From positions 50,001 to 114,000 of the forward strand of contig NZ_JAGHQW010000012.1 of assembly GCF_017744115.1 (NCBI RefSeq): a stretch of DNA of 64,000 bases, read 5' to 3'. Of the stretch, positions 10,301 to 21,173 are shown piece after piece. The DNA is from Salinisphaera sp. G21_0 (GTDB lineage: Bacteria > Pseudomonadota > Gammaproteobacteria > Pseudomonadales > Endozoicomonadaceae). The notes under the pieces are model-generated. The model searched no databases. It was not told the DNA's origin and saw only the letters and a program-made list of their open reading frames with translations. Made by a program: the position numbers and the translations under genes. Within the stretch, counting starts at the first letter, position 1. Every line of letters begins with the position of its first letter.

Positions 10301-10669
10301 TTGTTTTATTTCGTCAAGCTGCCGGGCTAATATCTCCGGATCCGGAGCTGCCAGAAGTTCAGCCTCCTTTGTGCGCTCCGGTTGCACATCCTGTTGTGCA
10401 CCGTCACACAGCGATTCTTGCGCCACATTACATTGGCTGGCTTGATCATGGGTAATGACGCCATGAGACTGTTCGGGTGCTGCAATGACACGAACTTCCC
10501 TGTTAACAATGCTTTTCCCTTGACCATCTCTGAACGTGCCCGCTCCCGTGAAAACGTTTTCACCGGCCAATACTGTTGGTGTAACTTTCAACGGTTGTGT
10601 GTCAGAACACACCTCCCCGCCCTCAAAGCTGTGCCTTACCGGGGTGTGGCTGCTACTTATTGGGTTCAT
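7313..10669 (-). CDS. Large orphan protein, paralogue A of a tandem pair (TPR-like)
   Basis: The protein has 1,118 residues and no signal peptide or membrane helix. Residues 1-100 are polar and disordered, beginning with SSSHTPVRHSFEGG. The centre (~370-770) is all-helical with repeated short helix pairs, for example AALYYYMQGNPSKASALLEFA-like units, resembling TPR/Sel1-type scaffolds. Around residue 815 there is a Lys/Arg-rich stretch (KSKARKKS) inside a disordered linker that could act as a nuclear localisation or nucleic-acid-binding patch. The last ~200 residues form a compact Cys- and aromatic-rich domain. It is homologous along its whole length to the upstream gene, which ends 64 bases before this start. 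I do not recognise the family; an effector role is inference only. Confidence 0.75.
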   Translation of the reverse strand: MNPISSSHTPVRHSFEGGEVCSDTQPLKVTPTVLAGENVFTGAGTFRDGQGKSIVNREVRVIAAPEQSHGVITHDQASQCNVAQESLCDGAQQDVQPERTKEAELLAAPDPEILARQLDEIKQQIIDLTRVHGEIPHQELIRFKLAALYIQENFLIRMLYGMPSEQEAFSMLYSLGDLIPPSNGNALIKVLNLWWLPDNDKYFPEIESLTKFYSVCEQMKAVDKELEQTVESIDKNKNFLKAFEKLKKAVVSSDGNNDSSNSGSLFSELLAKESECKEALVRIRSILEKVHHETAIAGHNRFQMHSPASGDAEACRCRDEPGALKSNSAREQQEGQLAEVARSPFSLTKLDKIVIIFHHLYQEYCDDHYVEVVNAGNVDFLDNYFNALLLETELAVHEKEIAYFAFLQALGHFYNKITMEYSMSSHGYSSGKNAAVKLALPGQVKTYNRILHKMTITSVERGICRVADYWVLNFLAAGFLVNYRWKTTDRVQLSALSSVLERCPKQESEIALAKCTCFAIAEVLEDVEVFRSVAENSAKYNTLALLTMLWNDLGFSRWPYSTTLNPEKALEYLEFIQVEINDHKNQSAEIVKRAMDYAYELILLMRGSTRSARLRSERVALYYYMQGNPSKASALLEFARHKSKTLYFGLCMASKGKYQLAIQFIEKGNVKDVCVKALLGILYEKLASSHGELSDQFSGLLNKAELNYRAVIGSRPEMNKYLAMLLEKRGNLSGALKQWKVYQGFLHGQADKSNVRSVRFKIPMEIKLVGEKILQLENLLEEIQSEKNAHSLLGDNRFHRKEAEGKAPEGGPARKSKARKKSPPAVVRRQACQENCQEKKLPDVQTEKLFAIQMPDLEPERTLNSEPELEEQTDHQQQPGPDDNQWQLVTGKPEPVRLTVHQGVKIPFGLSIKEVERHWMYTRAFRNDLTNRLLLLDIGRENYNGILAIIDQYVGKIENPVAQLHFIQNKQWLLRCKSFDNRALYAQCRCSGQSIQAVKAELRLSILQCVQEQVESVFQQAFQCLPSSLWFSNPELLKKDINCLIGHVHPEFCVQFGAQFSTAAHVMKDIFWEFTCQRGKGQTCRSLYGHSLEDYSNWADKFYDFRNFIDPQHVSDVI

Positions 10670-10733
10670 AATCTGTCGCCTGTTTATTTATATTGATCAA
10701 TAGATACCTGGGAGGCATTCTCAGGAAGGCCCT

Positions 10734-13700
10734 CTAAATAATGTCCGAAAGATGTTGTGGATCAATAAAATCACGAAATTTATAGAACTTTTCAGCCAAA
10801 TTGGAATAGTCCCCGGGGGAGTGGCCATACAGTGAGCGACATGTCTGGTCGGTTACCCTCTGGCAGGTAAACTCCCAATGAATATCTCTCATTACATGGG
10901 CCGCTGTTGAAAATTGAGCGCCAACCTGTACACAAAATTCAGGATGAACGTGATCTATCAGGTATTTAATGTCCTTTTTCAACAACTCGGGATTACTGAA
11001 CCACAGAGGTGAAGGCAAGCGCTGAAACGCATGCTGAAAAACAGACTCCACCTGTTTTTGCACACATTGCAAAATAGATAATCGTAACTCTGCCTTTAAT
11101 GCCTGGATCGTTTGGCCAGAACGACGACAATGGACATAAAGTGCACGGTTATCAAAACTCTTACATCTCAACAGCCACTCTCTATTTTGTATGAAGTGTA
11201 ATTGTGCTACCGGATTTTCAGTTTTGCCCACATATTGATCAATGAGTCCCAAAACCCCATCATAATCTCCCCGGCCAATGTCAAGGAAGAGTAACCGATT
11301 GGTTAAATTATTTCTCATATCGCGGGTATTTCCCCAGTGACGCTCGACTTCTTTTATTGAAAAGCCAACAGGAATTTTAACGCCCTGAATCACAACAAGC
11401 CGAAACGGGTCAGACTTACCAGTGACGAGCTGCCATTGGTTTTCGTTCAGGCCCTGTTGATAATGGTGTTGAGGATCGGTTTGTCCCTCAAACTCTGATC
11501 CACTGTTAAGATCTGGCTCAGACTCGAGATTCGGCACTTGAATAGAAATACGCTTTTCGCTGTGGAAGTCTGGTGGCTTTTGTTCCTGGCAAGCCGGTTT
11601 CCTATCAGCAGCAGGTCGACTTTTTTTCTTGCCTTTTCTTTTCCTGGCAGGTTGACGTCCAGGCTTCTTTTTCACAGTTTCTTCGCTATAAGATTTATCA
11701 TCACCCAATAGTGACTCTGCTTTTTTTTCAGATTTAATTTCCCCTATCAGGTTCTCCAATTCCAGAATTTTTTCACCAACCAGTTTAATCTCCATGGGAA
11801 TTTTAAACCTTACCGACCTTATATTACTTTTATCTTCCTGGTCATGTAAAAAACAGCGGTAAGCTTTCCAGTGTTTTAGCGAGTCTGATAGATACCCTCG
11901 TTTTTCAATCAACATGGCTAAATATTTATTCATTTCAGGCCGTGAGCCAATCACGGCCCGATAATTAAGTTCTGCTTTTGTGAGCAATTCATCATATTGT
12001 TCAGATGATTCTTCCTGAGAACTGGCAAGTCTTTCGCATAGAATACCTAACAGTGCTTTAATACAAGCATCTTTAATCTTTTCCTTTTCAATAAACTGAA
12101 TGGCAAACTGGTATTCACGCTTTGATGCCATGCAGAGCCCGAAATAAAGCGATTTACTTTTACGCTTGGTAAACTTAAGAAGTTCCAATGCCTTTTTGGG
12201 ATCATTCAGCATAAAGTAATACAGGGCGATTCTTTCAGAATACAGTTGTGAAATCGGCGTCGATCCCTGCATCAATTTATTAAATTCATAGGCAATATCC
12301 ATGGATTGCTTCAGCATTTCGGCGCTTTGATTATCATTATTGGTTATTTCATATCGAATGAATTCCAGATATTCAAGCGCTTTTTCCGGATTCAAGGTGG
12401 TTGAGTATGGCCAACGGGAAAACCCAAGATCATTCCAAAGCATGGTTAATAGCGCAAAGGTATTGTATTTTTCAGAATTATCAGCAACACTTCTGTACGC
12501 TCCAACATCCTCCAGGAGTTCTGCGATAGAAAAACAGGTATATTTTGCCAGTGCAATCTCCGATTCTTGTTTAGGGCTTCTCTCCACCGCCAGACTTAGA
12601 GAGGTTAATTGAGCCCTGTCCCTGGATGTCCAGCGATAATTCATCAAAAATCCTGAAGCGAGCAGGCTTAAAACCCAAAAGTCAGCACCCTGACAGATAT
12701 CCCCTTTAATACTGACCATTGCCATTTTATGAAGCTTGGTATTGTAAGTTATTGCCTTATTAAAATGAGCTGATTTTACATGATTACTTTTTCCAGTACA
12801 GCAACTGACTTTGCACTCCATAGCTATCTTGTGGTAAAAATGTCCTAATGATTGTAGAAAAGCAAAACAGGCAATCTCTTTCTCATAAACGGATAACTCT
12901 GTTTCCAATAAAAGCTCGTTAAAATAATTATCAAGAACATCAATATTGGTAAGATTAACTGATTCAATATGCATTTCATTGTTATGTATTTGGTAAAGAT
13001 GGTGAAAAATAACCACTAATTTATCAAGTTTTGTCAAACTGAAGTCAGACTTCATAGCTTCGGATGACTGTTCTAATAACTCCCTAACACTATTGCTTTT
13101 TACGGCTTCCGATTCATCCCTGCAGGGATTATCCTCTACATCACTTAAAGCAGAACCATGCACTTGAGATCTATTCTGGCTGGCCGTAAAACATTCATTG
13201 TTCCCTTTTTTAAGAAGTCTGCCCAAGACCTCTTTAAACTCTGTTTCACTGAAAAATTCTGAGGTAAGAGAACTTGCAGTGCTGCTATCACTGCTTCCTT
13301 CTGATGGGATCAGCTTTTTTTTCAACTTGTCTGTCAAAAGCAACCGGCCTTTGTCAAAAGACTCGACAGCTGTATTCAAATCCCCGAGAGCTGTATTCAA
13401 ATCCCCGAGAGCTGTCTCCAAATACTCACTAACAGAATCAAGTCTCTTTAAAGAAACAATGGTTTTATCAGGAAAGTATTTCTCGTTACCGGGAAGCCAC
13501 CATAAATCCAGCACCCTCATGAGAGCAGCACCATTTGATGATTGTGGTAATAAGTCTCCAAGCGATTGAAACTTGCTGAATGCTTCCTCCTGACTTGCCA
13601 TGCCGTACAACATTCTTGTGAGGATATTCTCCTGGATATACAGTGCGGCTAACTTAAATCTCATCAATTCCTTTTGCGGTATCTCACCATAAACACCGGT

Positions 13701-14084
13701 GAGTTCAATGATCTGTGTTTCTATTTCGTCAAGCTTCCGGGTCAACATCTCCGGGTCCAGAACTGTTTTTTTTTCAACTTGTTCGGCACTCTGCGGTTTA
13801 ATTTCCTTTGATGCACCTTCACATAGTGCTGCCTGAGCCGTTTCATTCTGGTTTGATTTCAATAGAGCACGTGTACTGACTCCATGAGAGTGTTCGGACA
13901 CTTCAATTACACGAACCTCCCTGTTAACAAAGCTCTTCCCATGACCATCTCTGATCGAGGCTGCATCAGTCAGCGCTTGATCACTTGTTGGTGTAACCAT
14001 CAACGGTTGTGTATCAGAACACATCTTCCCATCCCCGGTGTTAAGCCTTATCTGGGTGTGGCTGCTACTCATTGGTTCCATCAT
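10734..14084 (-). CDS. Large orphan protein, paralogue B of a tandem pair (TPR-like)
   Basis: The protein has 1,116 residues and is a full-length paralogue of the following gene. Conserved blocks include CSDTQPL near the N-terminus, [16 protein letters not shown] helices, [19 protein letters not shown] in the middle, [17 protein letters not shown] in the helical-repeat region and [11 protein letters not shown] near the C-terminus. The basic linker at about residue 815 is stronger here ([12 protein letters not shown]). Identity is highest in the helical and C-terminal parts and weak in residues 30-110 and 200-330, a pattern of duplication followed by divergence in linkers. The start is one of two adjacent ATGs downstream of AGGAG. 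It is transcribed divergently from metH and probably as an operon with its partner. Function unknown. Confidence 0.75.
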   Translation of the reverse strand: MMEPMSSSHTQIRLNTGDGKMCSDTQPLMVTPTSDQALTDAASIRDGHGKSFVNREVRVIEVSEHSHGVSTRALLKSNQNETAQAALCEGASKEIKPQSAEQVEKKTVLDPEMLTRKLDEIETQIIELTGVYGEIPQKELMRFKLAALYIQENILTRMLYGMASQEEAFSKFQSLGDLLPQSSNGAALMRVLDLWWLPGNEKYFPDKTIVSLKRLDSVSEYLETALGDLNTALGDLNTAVESFDKGRLLLTDKLKKKLIPSEGSSDSSTASSLTSEFFSETEFKEVLGRLLKKGNNECFTASQNRSQVHGSALSDVEDNPCRDESEAVKSNSVRELLEQSSEAMKSDFSLTKLDKLVVIFHHLYQIHNNEMHIESVNLTNIDVLDNYFNELLLETELSVYEKEIACFAFLQSLGHFYHKIAMECKVSCCTGKSNHVKSAHFNKAITYNTKLHKMAMVSIKGDICQGADFWVLSLLASGFLMNYRWTSRDRAQLTSLSLAVERSPKQESEIALAKYTCFSIAELLEDVGAYRSVADNSEKYNTFALLTMLWNDLGFSRWPYSTTLNPEKALEYLEFIRYEITNNDNQSAEMLKQSMDIAYEFNKLMQGSTPISQLYSERIALYYFMLNDPKKALELLKFTKRKSKSLYFGLCMASKREYQFAIQFIEKEKIKDACIKALLGILCERLASSQEESSEQYDELLTKAELNYRAVIGSRPEMNKYLAMLIEKRGYLSDSLKHWKAYRCFLHDQEDKSNIRSVRFKIPMEIKLVGEKILELENLIGEIKSEKKAESLLGDDKSYSEETVKKKPGRQPARKRKGKKKSRPAADRKPACQEQKPPDFHSEKRISIQVPNLESEPDLNSGSEFEGQTDPQHHYQQGLNENQWQLVTGKSDPFRLVVIQGVKIPVGFSIKEVERHWGNTRDMRNNLTNRLLFLDIGRGDYDGVLGLIDQYVGKTENPVAQLHFIQNREWLLRCKSFDNRALYVHCRRSGQTIQALKAELRLSILQCVQKQVESVFQHAFQRLPSPLWFSNPELLKKDIKYLIDHVHPEFCVQVGAQFSTAAHVMRDIHWEFTCQRVTDQTCRSLYGHSPGDYSNLAEKFYKFRDFIDPQHLSDII
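13368..13430 (-). repeat. Three 21-bp tandem units inside paralogue B
   Basis: Two identical 21-bp units (13368-13388 and 13389-13409) and one diverged unit (13410-13430) encode the heptad-length peptide [14 protein letters not shown], then a degenerate copy. The expansion is absent from paralogue A at the matching place. Seven-residue units suggest extension of a coiled coil. Confidence 0.8.
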
Positions 14085-14284
14085 TTATCTCCTGCTTATC
14101 TATTTTTTTCAAAACAATTGGATACCCTAGATGGAAGAAGGTTTCACTATGTTGGTACCATGGATCGTTTATTTACAGAACCCATGCACTTACACTTCTT
14201 CCTGACCCAACAGAAACCAGAGGCATCCGGGAGCCAAGTTCTGGTACTATGCCCGCTAGAAAAAATAACACTGGTCTGCTATCC

Positions 14285-17200
14285 ATGCTGCAAGCTACAC
14301 CACACCAAAAAAAAGCCCTCTCTGACCTGACACAACTGCTGGAAAAACGCATTCTGATCCTTGATGGTGCCATGGGCACCATGATTCAGGACTATAAGCT
14401 GGAAGAAGCGGACTACCGTGGCGAACGCTTTGCCAGCCATGCCTGCGATGTGAAAGGCAACAATGATCTTCTGGTATTGACCCGTCCGGACATTATTCAA
14501 CAGATCCACCGTGAGTATCTTGAAGCCGGTGCCGACATTCTGGAAACCAACACCTTTAATGCCACCACCATCGCCATGGCAGATTACCAGATGGAAGATC
14601 TGGTACCGGAAATTAATCACCAGGCAGCCCGACTTGCCCGGGAAGTGGCCGATGAATTCACCCGGGCCAACCCGGATAAACCCCGTTTTGTGGCTGGTGT
14701 TCTTGGCCCAACCAACAGAACCGCTTCCATCTCCCCCGATGTCAACAATCCCGGCTACAGAAATACCAGTTTCAACGAACTGGTGAACGCCTATCAGCAG
14801 GCCGCCAAAGCATTGATTGAAGGCGGCGCTGATATCCTGCTGATAGAGACCATTTTTGACACCTTGAACGCCAAAGCGGCCATCTATGCGGTGCGAGACC
14901 TGTTCGACCAGCTGGGCTTTGCCTTGCCGATCATGATTTCCGGCACCATCACCGATGCTTCCGGTCGCACCCTGTCGGGTCAAACGACAGAAGCCTTCTG
15001 GAATTCGATAGAACACGCCCGGCCACTGTCCGTTGGTCTGAATTGTGCCCTGGGTGCCAGTGAGTTACGCCCGTATCTTGAAGAACTGTCCAACTGCGCA
15101 GGCACCTGGACCAGTGCTCACCCCAATGCAGGTCTTCCCAACGCGTTTGGTGAATATGACCAGAGCCCCGATGAGATGGCAGAGATTGTTGCCGGGTTTG
15201 CCCACTCCGGTCTGGTCAATATTATTGGTGGCTGCTGTGGTACCACACCGGCACACATTAAAGCCATTGCCGACAAGGTTGCAGATATTCCCCAACGAGC
15301 CATGCCAGCCATTCCGGTGGCCTGTCGTTTAAGTGGTCTGGAGCCATTTACCATTGATCGGGACTCATTGTTCGTCAATGTCGGTGAGCGCTGTAACGTC
15401 ACTGGTTCCGCCCGCTTCAAACGTTTAATTATTGAAGAGGATTACGATACTGCCCTGGATGTTGCCCGTGACCAGGTGGAAAACGGTGCCCAGATTATCG
15501 ACATCAACATGGATGAAGGGATGCTGGATGCCAAACGTGCCATGACTACATTCCTGAATCTGGTGGCCTCTGAACCGGATATTTCCCGGGTCCCGATCAT
15601 GGTGGACTCCTCCAAGTGGGAGGTCATCGAAGCCGGGCTGCAATGCATTCAGGGCAAGGGCATTGTCAATTCCATCAGCCTGAAGGAAGGTGAAGATATC
15701 TTCCGCCGTCAGGCCCGTCTTTGCCGCAATTATGGGGCCGCCGTTGTGGTGATGGCCTTTGATGAGCAGGGTCAGGCGGATACCGAAGCCAGGAAAATAG
15801 AAATATGTCAGCGGTCGTACGACATTCTGGTCAATGACGTCGGCTTCCCGCCCCAGGACATTATTTTTGACCCCAATATTTTTGCCGTGGCCACCGGTAT
15901 TGATGAGCACAATAATTATGCGGTGGATTTCATCAATGCGGTTCAATACATTCGCGAGAATCTGCCCCACGCCATGAGTTCCGGTGGGGTCAGTAATGTC
16001 TCTTTCTCTTTCCGGGGGAACAACCCGGTTCGGGAAGCCATTCATGGGGTCTTTCTCTACCACGCCATCAAGGCCGGACTGACCATGGGCATTGTTAATG
16101 CCGGACAGCTGGAGATCTATGAAGAAATTCCCCCAGAGCTGAAAGACAAGGTTGAAGACGTCATCCTCAACCGCTCAGCGAATGGGACTGAAGCGCTGCT
16201 GGCCATTGCTGATCAGTACCGGGAAGGTGGTTCTTCCGGCAAAAAAGAGGAAGATCTGGCCTGGCGGGAATGGCCTGTTAACAAACGGCTGGAACATGCG
16301 CTGGTCAAAGGCATTACCACCTGGATTGTTGACGATACTGAAGCGGCAAGACTGGCCGCCAGCCGCCCTATTGAGGTGATTGAGGGCCCACTGATGGATG
16401 GCATGAACGTGGTGGGTGACCTGTTTGGTGAAGGTAAAATGTTTCTGCCCCAGGTGGTGAAGAGTGCCCGGGTGATGAAACAGGCGGTTGCTCACCTTGT
16501 CCCTTTTATCGAGGAAGAGAAAGGCGAGAGCGCGCGATCCAATGGCAAGATTTTGCTGGCAACGGTAAAAGGTGATGTACACGACATTGGTAAAAACATT
16601 GTCGGTGTCGTTCTGGCCTGTAACAACTTTGAGGTTATTGACCTTGGGGTGATGGTTCCCTGCGAAACCATTCTGAAAACCGCAGTGGAAGAAGACGTTG
16701 ATATTATCGGGCTTAGCGGTCTGATCACCCCATCACTGGATGAAATGGTTTATGTAGCCAGAGAAATGCAACGTCAGGGTATTAAACGCCCATTGATGAT
16801 TGGTGGAGCGACCACATCACGGGCCCATACTGCGGTGAAAATTGAGCCGCAGTTCCGGGATGATCTGGCCATCTATGTCACCGATGCCTCCCGCAGTGTG
16901 GGGATTTCAACCCGGCTGATGAGTGATTCATTAAAGCCCGCCCTGGTGGCAGAGACCCGCTCCGAGTATGAAAAAATCCGGATTCGTCACGGGAAACGGG
17001 GCAGCAAACGGGCACTCCTCACGTATCAGGAAGCCCTGGATAACGCCTTCAGACCGGACTGGTCCCGATACCAGCCACCGGTTCCGACATTTACCGGCGT
17101 TAAAGTGTTCGATGACTTCCCGCTGGAGGAATTGGTCAATTACATCGACTGGACTCCGTTCTTTATGACCTGGGATCTGGCCGGTAAGTTTCCCGCCATT

Positions 17201-17992
17201 CTGAAAGATGAAGTGGTCGGCGAAGCAGCCACCAGCCTGTATCACGATGCACGGCAGATGCTGGATAAACTGGTCAACGAAAAGTTGATCCGTGCCCGGG
17301 CAGCCATTGGTTTCTGGCCCGCCAACCAGGTCAATCACGATGACCTGGCCATCTATCAGGATGAAAAAAGAAGCGACATCAAAACAACCCTGCACCACCT
17401 CCGCCAGCAGGCACCAAAACCGGAGGATAAGCCCAATTACAGCCTGTCTGACTTTGTGGCCCCAAAATCGTCCGGTCTGTCAGATTATGTGGGCGGTTTT
17501 GTGGTGACCGCAGGTATCGGTGCAGACCAACTGGCCAGGCAATATGAACAAGCCGGTGATGACTACAACAGCATTATGGTGAAAGCACTGGCCGACCGTT
17601 TTGCCGAAGCGTTTGCGGAATGTATGCATGAAAAAGTACGGAAAGAGTACTGGGGCTATGCCTCCAATGAGCAGCTCAGTAATGAAGAGCTGATCAGGGA
17701 GAAATACGCCGGTATTCGTCCAGCACCGGGCTACCCGGCCTGCCCGGACCATACCGAGAAAACGGCATTGTTCGCTCTGTTGAACGGTGAAGAAAATGCC
17801 GGCGTGTCACTCACTGAACACTTTGCCATGATGCCTGCGGCCAGTGTCAGTGGCTGGTATTTCTCCCATCCTAAAGCAAAATATTTCGGCCTGGGTAAAA
17901 TCGATAAAGATCAGTTGGAAGTATACGCTGAGCGTAAAGGCTGGTCTTTAGCAGAAGCGGAACGCTGGCTTCGCCCCAATCTAGCCAGTTAG
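14285..17992 (+). CDS. metH: Cobalamin-dependent methionine synthase
   Basis: MetH transfers a methyl group from 5-methyltetrahydrofolate to homocysteine through cob(I)alamin. The reading frame is open from 14072, but the ATG at 14285 gives 1,235 residues, close to the E. coli length of 1,227, and the expected spacing before [10 protein letters not shown]. An ATG at 14249 is the alternative. Domains in order: homocysteine-binding barrel with zinc cysteines in LNCALG and GGCCGTTP; pterin-binding barrel ([12 protein letters not shown] to ~650); cobalamin cap and Rossmann domains with the axial-histidine motif DVHDIGKNI; and the C-terminal reactivation domain ending in the [14 protein letters not shown] region that binds S-adenosylmethionine. 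It is divergent from the orphan pair. I saw no cobalamin riboswitch in the 200-base upstream gap. Confidence 0.97.
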   Translation: MLQATPHQKKALSDLTQLLEKRILILDGAMGTMIQDYKLEEADYRGERFASHACDVKGNNDLLVLTRPDIIQQIHREYLEAGADILETNTFNATTIAMADYQMEDLVPEINHQAARLAREVADEFTRANPDKPRFVAGVLGPTNRTASISPDVNNPGYRNTSFNELVNAYQQAAKALIEGGADILLIETIFDTLNAKAAIYAVRDLFDQLGFALPIMISGTITDASGRTLSGQTTEAFWNSIEHARPLSVGLNCALGASELRPYLEELSNCAGTWTSAHPNAGLPNAFGEYDQSPDEMAEIVAGFAHSGLVNIIGGCCGTTPAHIKAIADKVADIPQRAMPAIPVACRLSGLEPFTIDRDSLFVNVGERCNVTGSARFKRLIIEEDYDTALDVARDQVENGAQIIDINMDEGMLDAKRAMTTFLNLVASEPDISRVPIMVDSSKWEVIEAGLQCIQGKGIVNSISLKEGEDIFRRQARLCRNYGAAVVVMAFDEQGQADTEARKIEICQRSYDILVNDVGFPPQDIIFDPNIFAVATGIDEHNNYAVDFINAVQYIRENLPHAMSSGGVSNVSFSFRGNNPVREAIHGVFLYHAIKAGLTMGIVNAGQLEIYEEIPPELKDKVEDVILNRSANGTEALLAIADQYREGGSSGKKEEDLAWREWPVNKRLEHALVKGITTWIVDDTEAARLAASRPIEVIEGPLMDGMNVVGDLFGEGKMFLPQVVKSARVMKQAVAHLVPFIEEEKGESARSNGKILLATVKGDVHDIGKNIVGVVLACNNFEVIDLGVMVPCETILKTAVEEDVDIIGLSGLITPSLDEMVYVAREMQRQGIKRPLMIGGATTSRAHTAVKIEPQFRDDLAIYVTDASRSVGISTRLMSDSLKPALVAETRSEYEKIRIRHGKRGSKRALLTYQEALDNAFRPDWSRYQPPVPTFTGVKVFDDFPLEELVNYIDWTPFFMTWDLAGKFPAILKDEVVGEAATSLYHDARQMLDKLVNEKLIRARAAIGFWPANQVNHDDLAIYQDEKRSDIKTTLHHLRQQAPKPEDKPNYSLSDFVAPKSSGLSDYVGGFVVTAGIGADQLARQYEQAGDDYNSIMVKALADRFAEAFAECMHEKVRKEYWGYASNEQLSNEELIREKYAGIRPAPGYPACPDHTEKTALFALLNGEENAGVSLTEHFAMMPAASVSGWYFSHPKAKYFGLGKIDKDQLEVYAERKGWSLAEAERWLRPNLAS

Positions 17993-18037
17993 ACCTGGTA
18001 AGGAGTATTGCCAAAATAAATTGCACATTACAAAGTC

Positions 18038-19642
18038 TCAAACGTAACCCGAGGGCAGTTTGCCCTCATACTTTTCATTCCACAAACGTTGAGGATCTAT
18101 ACTCTGGGCCAAATGACAATCACGTTCCCTGTGATGTTGTAACAGATGTAACAGCTCTAATGCGAATTGCCTGATTGTTTCTGGCATGTCACTCAGCCCG
18201 GACTTTTCGACTTTTTTGAGATTTTCTGAAAAAAGACACTCAGGGCAGATCAACGACGGGTTATCAGAGAACCAGACACAATTACCCGGTTTCAATCCAG
18301 CCCGGGCGATTATTGATATAAACCATTTTATATCATCCATTTTTGAATAATCATCACGCCACAATTGATGAAAGCAACTCAGAGCTTCTAAATTTGTGGC
18401 TGTATGACCCCTGAACCAGTCTTGAAATGCTATATAGCAAAGCTTAACATGTCTATTATTGTAAACATCCCCTATATACTTATTAATACTATTGAACCGG
18501 GAACCCAACGCTGAATAACATTTACTATTGACGCCAATAAAATCCACCAGATTAGCCCGCCTTTTATCGCCTAAATCTAATTCAAGATGAATGCCCATGT
18601 AGTTAATGTACAAATGTTGTAAATCCTTTTCTGCCAGGGCCATTGGAACAATCGGCCTTTTATTACTACGTATACTTACAACAGTCTGGAATTTTCTAAA
18701 CTCTGCATAACTTGTATCCAGCAGTGCTCTTGTGTCAAATAGTTTGTTTAATTCCATATCATCCAGACAGGGGATATTCTCATCAGGCAAGCGCTGGAAT
18801 GCGACCGATCTTACCAATTCACAGAATTCTTTTTTCAGTATTAAAACTTTGTTGATACCCAGTCGATCAATTCGTTCATGCATACATGTTGAGTATTGGA
18901 TATCCTCATCAAGTTGATTAATACATTCAATCATATGTTCGTCATGGAAGGAAAAACTACGTTGGAAAAACTGCTTCCGTGCTAATAAAGAACTTTGAGT
19001 ATCTTCTTCCCGATCATCCCGAAAGGGTAACAATAGCCCATAGAGATAGAGCTTCTTTGCTTCATCAGTCATTGAGCTTTGATTTTCAGAGATATATTTA
19101 TCACACTGGTCCTTCACCGACTTCATTTGGCTGTGTGACTTCAACATACTAGTCATAACATTTTTTTTGAGGAAATCTTCCACGTTATCCTTATTTTCAT
19201 CCGGCATTTCAGCCATTAAAAAATCAACGGCTGAATGAACCGGAGCATCAATGATAATTTTCTCAACGGCCATTTTCACTAACGGCGATCGCTCCATAAT
19301 CCGCAGGAACCCACTGAGCCATCTTAACAGGTTAATACTCAGGGGAAACTCGCACTGTTCCGGGCTAATAATGCACTCTCCATTGAAAACAGCCCGTGAC
19401 AATGCCATGGCCTCAGTAGTGGTTAATAGTTGTCGGCTTTCAAGTGTTGATAAAAACAGCAGATTATCGGCCACAGACCCTGATATTCTAATGCCAGTGA
19501 TCGTTCTGTCTTGTATAGATCTGAACAAGGATACCGTGTTTTTGCGTTCAAAATGACTGGTGACCAATGGTTTATTGGCAACATCGGCAATGGCTTCTTG
19601 TAAATCCTGTACACATAGCGGTTTTGATGATGTTATGTTCAT
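18038..19642 (-). CDS. Hypothetical helical protein
   Basis: The protein has 534 residues, no signal peptide and no clear membrane helix. I do not recognise it. It is rich in predicted helix (FLKKNVMTSMLKSH, VEDFLKK) with a Cys pair in the C-terminal part (NPSLICPECLFSENL), which could be half of a zinc site but lacks a second CxxC. The gene is AT-richer than metH and the MATE gene that flank it, as are the other orphans in this window. It is convergent with metH (45 bases between stops) and divergent from the exporter gene. Function unknown. Confidence 0.6.
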   Translation of the reverse strand: MNITSSKPLCVQDLQEAIADVANKPLVTSHFERKNTVSLFRSIQDRTITGIRISGSVADNLLFLSTLESRQLLTTTEAMALSRAVFNGECIISPEQCEFPLSINLLRWLSGFLRIMERSPLVKMAVEKIIIDAPVHSAVDFLMAEMPDENKDNVEDFLKKNVMTSMLKSHSQMKSVKDQCDKYISENQSSMTDEAKKLYLYGLLLPFRDDREEDTQSSLLARKQFFQRSFSFHDEHMIECINQLDEDIQYSTCMHERIDRLGINKVLILKKEFCELVRSVAFQRLPDENIPCLDDMELNKLFDTRALLDTSYAEFRKFQTVVSIRSNKRPIVPMALAEKDLQHLYINYMGIHLELDLGDKRRANLVDFIGVNSKCYSALGSRFNSINKYIGDVYNNRHVKLCYIAFQDWFRGHTATNLEALSCFHQLWRDDYSKMDDIKWFISIIARAGLKPGNCVWFSDNPSLICPECLFSENLKKVEKSGLSDMPETIRQFALELLHLLQHHRERDCHLAQSIDPQRLWNEKYEGKLPSGYV

Positions 19643-19702
19643 AATAATTTCAGGTTTCTGTACGGTTTTTTATTGGACTTTTTTTTGCCCGATAGTTCAT
19701 AA

Positions 19703-21046
19703 ATGCTGGAGATATTTAGCTTAATGAAGCAAAGGCTTGCCACCATTTTTCAGTTAGGCGTACCCATCATGCTGGCCATGCTCTCCCAGAGCATGATCAA
19801 CCTTGTTGATGCCGCACTGGTGGGTCCCCTGGGAGAAGGTGCCCTTGCCGCTGTGGGTGCTGGCAGCTATGCGAACTTTGTAGCGCTATCGTTGATGACC
19901 GGCCTTTCAGCGGCTGTCCAGGCTCAGGTTGCCCGCCGTGTTGGTGCAGGCCGTTTTGATGAATGTGCCATGCCAACCAATCATGGACTGATCATTGCCT
20001 TCTGCTTTGCCATGCCAGTCAGTATTATCCTGGTCATCACTTCCCCCTGGTTGCTGGCGTTATTTGATCAGGGATCTCCCACCTTTAAAGGGGACGCAAC
20101 GGACTATTTTCAGATTCGGGTCATGGCCCTTACCGCAGCCGCCATGAACCTCTCATTTCGAGGTTTCTGGAACGGCATTGGTGAGCCAAACGGTTTTCTG
20201 AAACTGCTGGTCTGCACCCATATTTGCAATGTGATCTTCAGCTTTATCCTGATCTACGGAAAGCTTGGCCTGCCTGCCCTGGGCGTGCAGGGAGCGGCCC
20301 TGGGAACCTTGCTGTCCATGTACCTGGGAGCCTTGCTTAATTTCCGGATGCTGAATAAGCGAGCCAGAAAATTCGGATTCCTGACGCACTGGAGAAATTG
20401 GCCGGCCTTAAAGCGCCTGGTTCTTCTGGCGATTCCTGACTCCCTGCAGCAGACCCTGTTTGCCCTTGGCATGATGATGCTGTTTGCCATTGTTGCCCAA
20501 TTAGGTATCCGTGAAATGGCCATCGCCCATGTGTTGATGAATACCTCTTTGATGCTGATACTGCCGGGTCTGGGTCTGGGCATGGCGGCCAATACCCTGG
20601 TCAGCCAGAGTCTTGGAGCCCGGGAACCAGAGGTTGCCTGGCGCTGGGGGCAGGAAGTCATGTATACAGCCAGCGCCGTGTTACTGGTACTGAGCCTGCC
20701 GTTGATTTTTACCCCTGAGGCTGTGCTGTCGCTCTTTCTTCATGACCCTTCACTACTGGCAATGGGCTCAACCCCGATGCAGTTAACCGGCATAGGCATT
20801 GTTCTGGATGCGCCCTCCCTGGTCTTTGTTCAGGCTTTACTGGGAGCAGGTGCCAACCGAACGGTGCTCTATATCCGATTTGTTGCACAGTGGTTGATTC
20901 TGTTACCGCTGTGCTGGCTTATAGGCCCTGTCCTGGGGTTTGGCCTTACCGCAGTCTGGTCAGTACCCATACTGCAGAGAATGATTACCTCGGTCAGCTT
21001 CCTGGTTGTCTGGCGCTCACGGCGCTGGAGTAAGATACAGGTTTAA
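19703..21046 (+). CDS. MATE-family multidrug/sodium antiporter
   Basis: This is a 447-residue membrane protein with 12 hydrophobic segments in two homologous halves, as in the NorM/DinF MATE family. The first helix region reads LGVPIMLAMLSQSMINLVDAALVGPLG, the family signature in which a transporter half begins with a P and ends with an (F/A)VGPLG turn. The second half repeats it (LAIPDSLQQTLFALGMMMLFAIVAQLG). These carriers export cationic drugs or metabolites using sodium or proton gradients. The first in-frame ATG was used; an ATG seven codons later is equally possible. The gene stands alone between divergent and convergent neighbours. Confidence 0.9.
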   Translation: MLEIFSLMKQRLATIFQLGVPIMLAMLSQSMINLVDAALVGPLGEGALAAVGAGSYANFVALSLMTGLSAAVQAQVARRVGAGRFDECAMPTNHGLIIAFCFAMPVSIILVITSPWLLALFDQGSPTFKGDATDYFQIRVMALTAAAMNLSFRGFWNGIGEPNGFLKLLVCTHICNVIFSFILIYGKLGLPALGVQGAALGTLLSMYLGALLNFRMLNKRARKFGFLTHWRNWPALKRLVLLAIPDSLQQTLFALGMMMLFAIVAQLGIREMAIAHVLMNTSLMLILPGLGLGMAANTLVSQSLGAREPEVAWRWGQEVMYTASAVLLVLSLPLIFTPEAVLSLFLHDPSLLAMGSTPMQLTGIGIVLDAPSLVFVQALLGAGANRTVLYIRFVAQWLILLPLCWLIGPVLGFGLTAVWSVPILQRMITSVSFLVVWRSRRWSKIQV

Positions 21047-21173
21047 GGAAGCCATTTTCCCGATTAAACAGCAACTCATCCATTACATTGGATTCATAGC
21101 TGCAGTGTTCCAACCAGCAGCAAGCCGCTCAGGCAACATTCCGCCTTGAAGCGAGCTATGGCCAGGCTGCACT

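Noticed and set aside
14085..14284. Cobalamin riboswitch before metH
   Set aside because: I looked for the B12-box and surrounding conserved blocks and did not find them.
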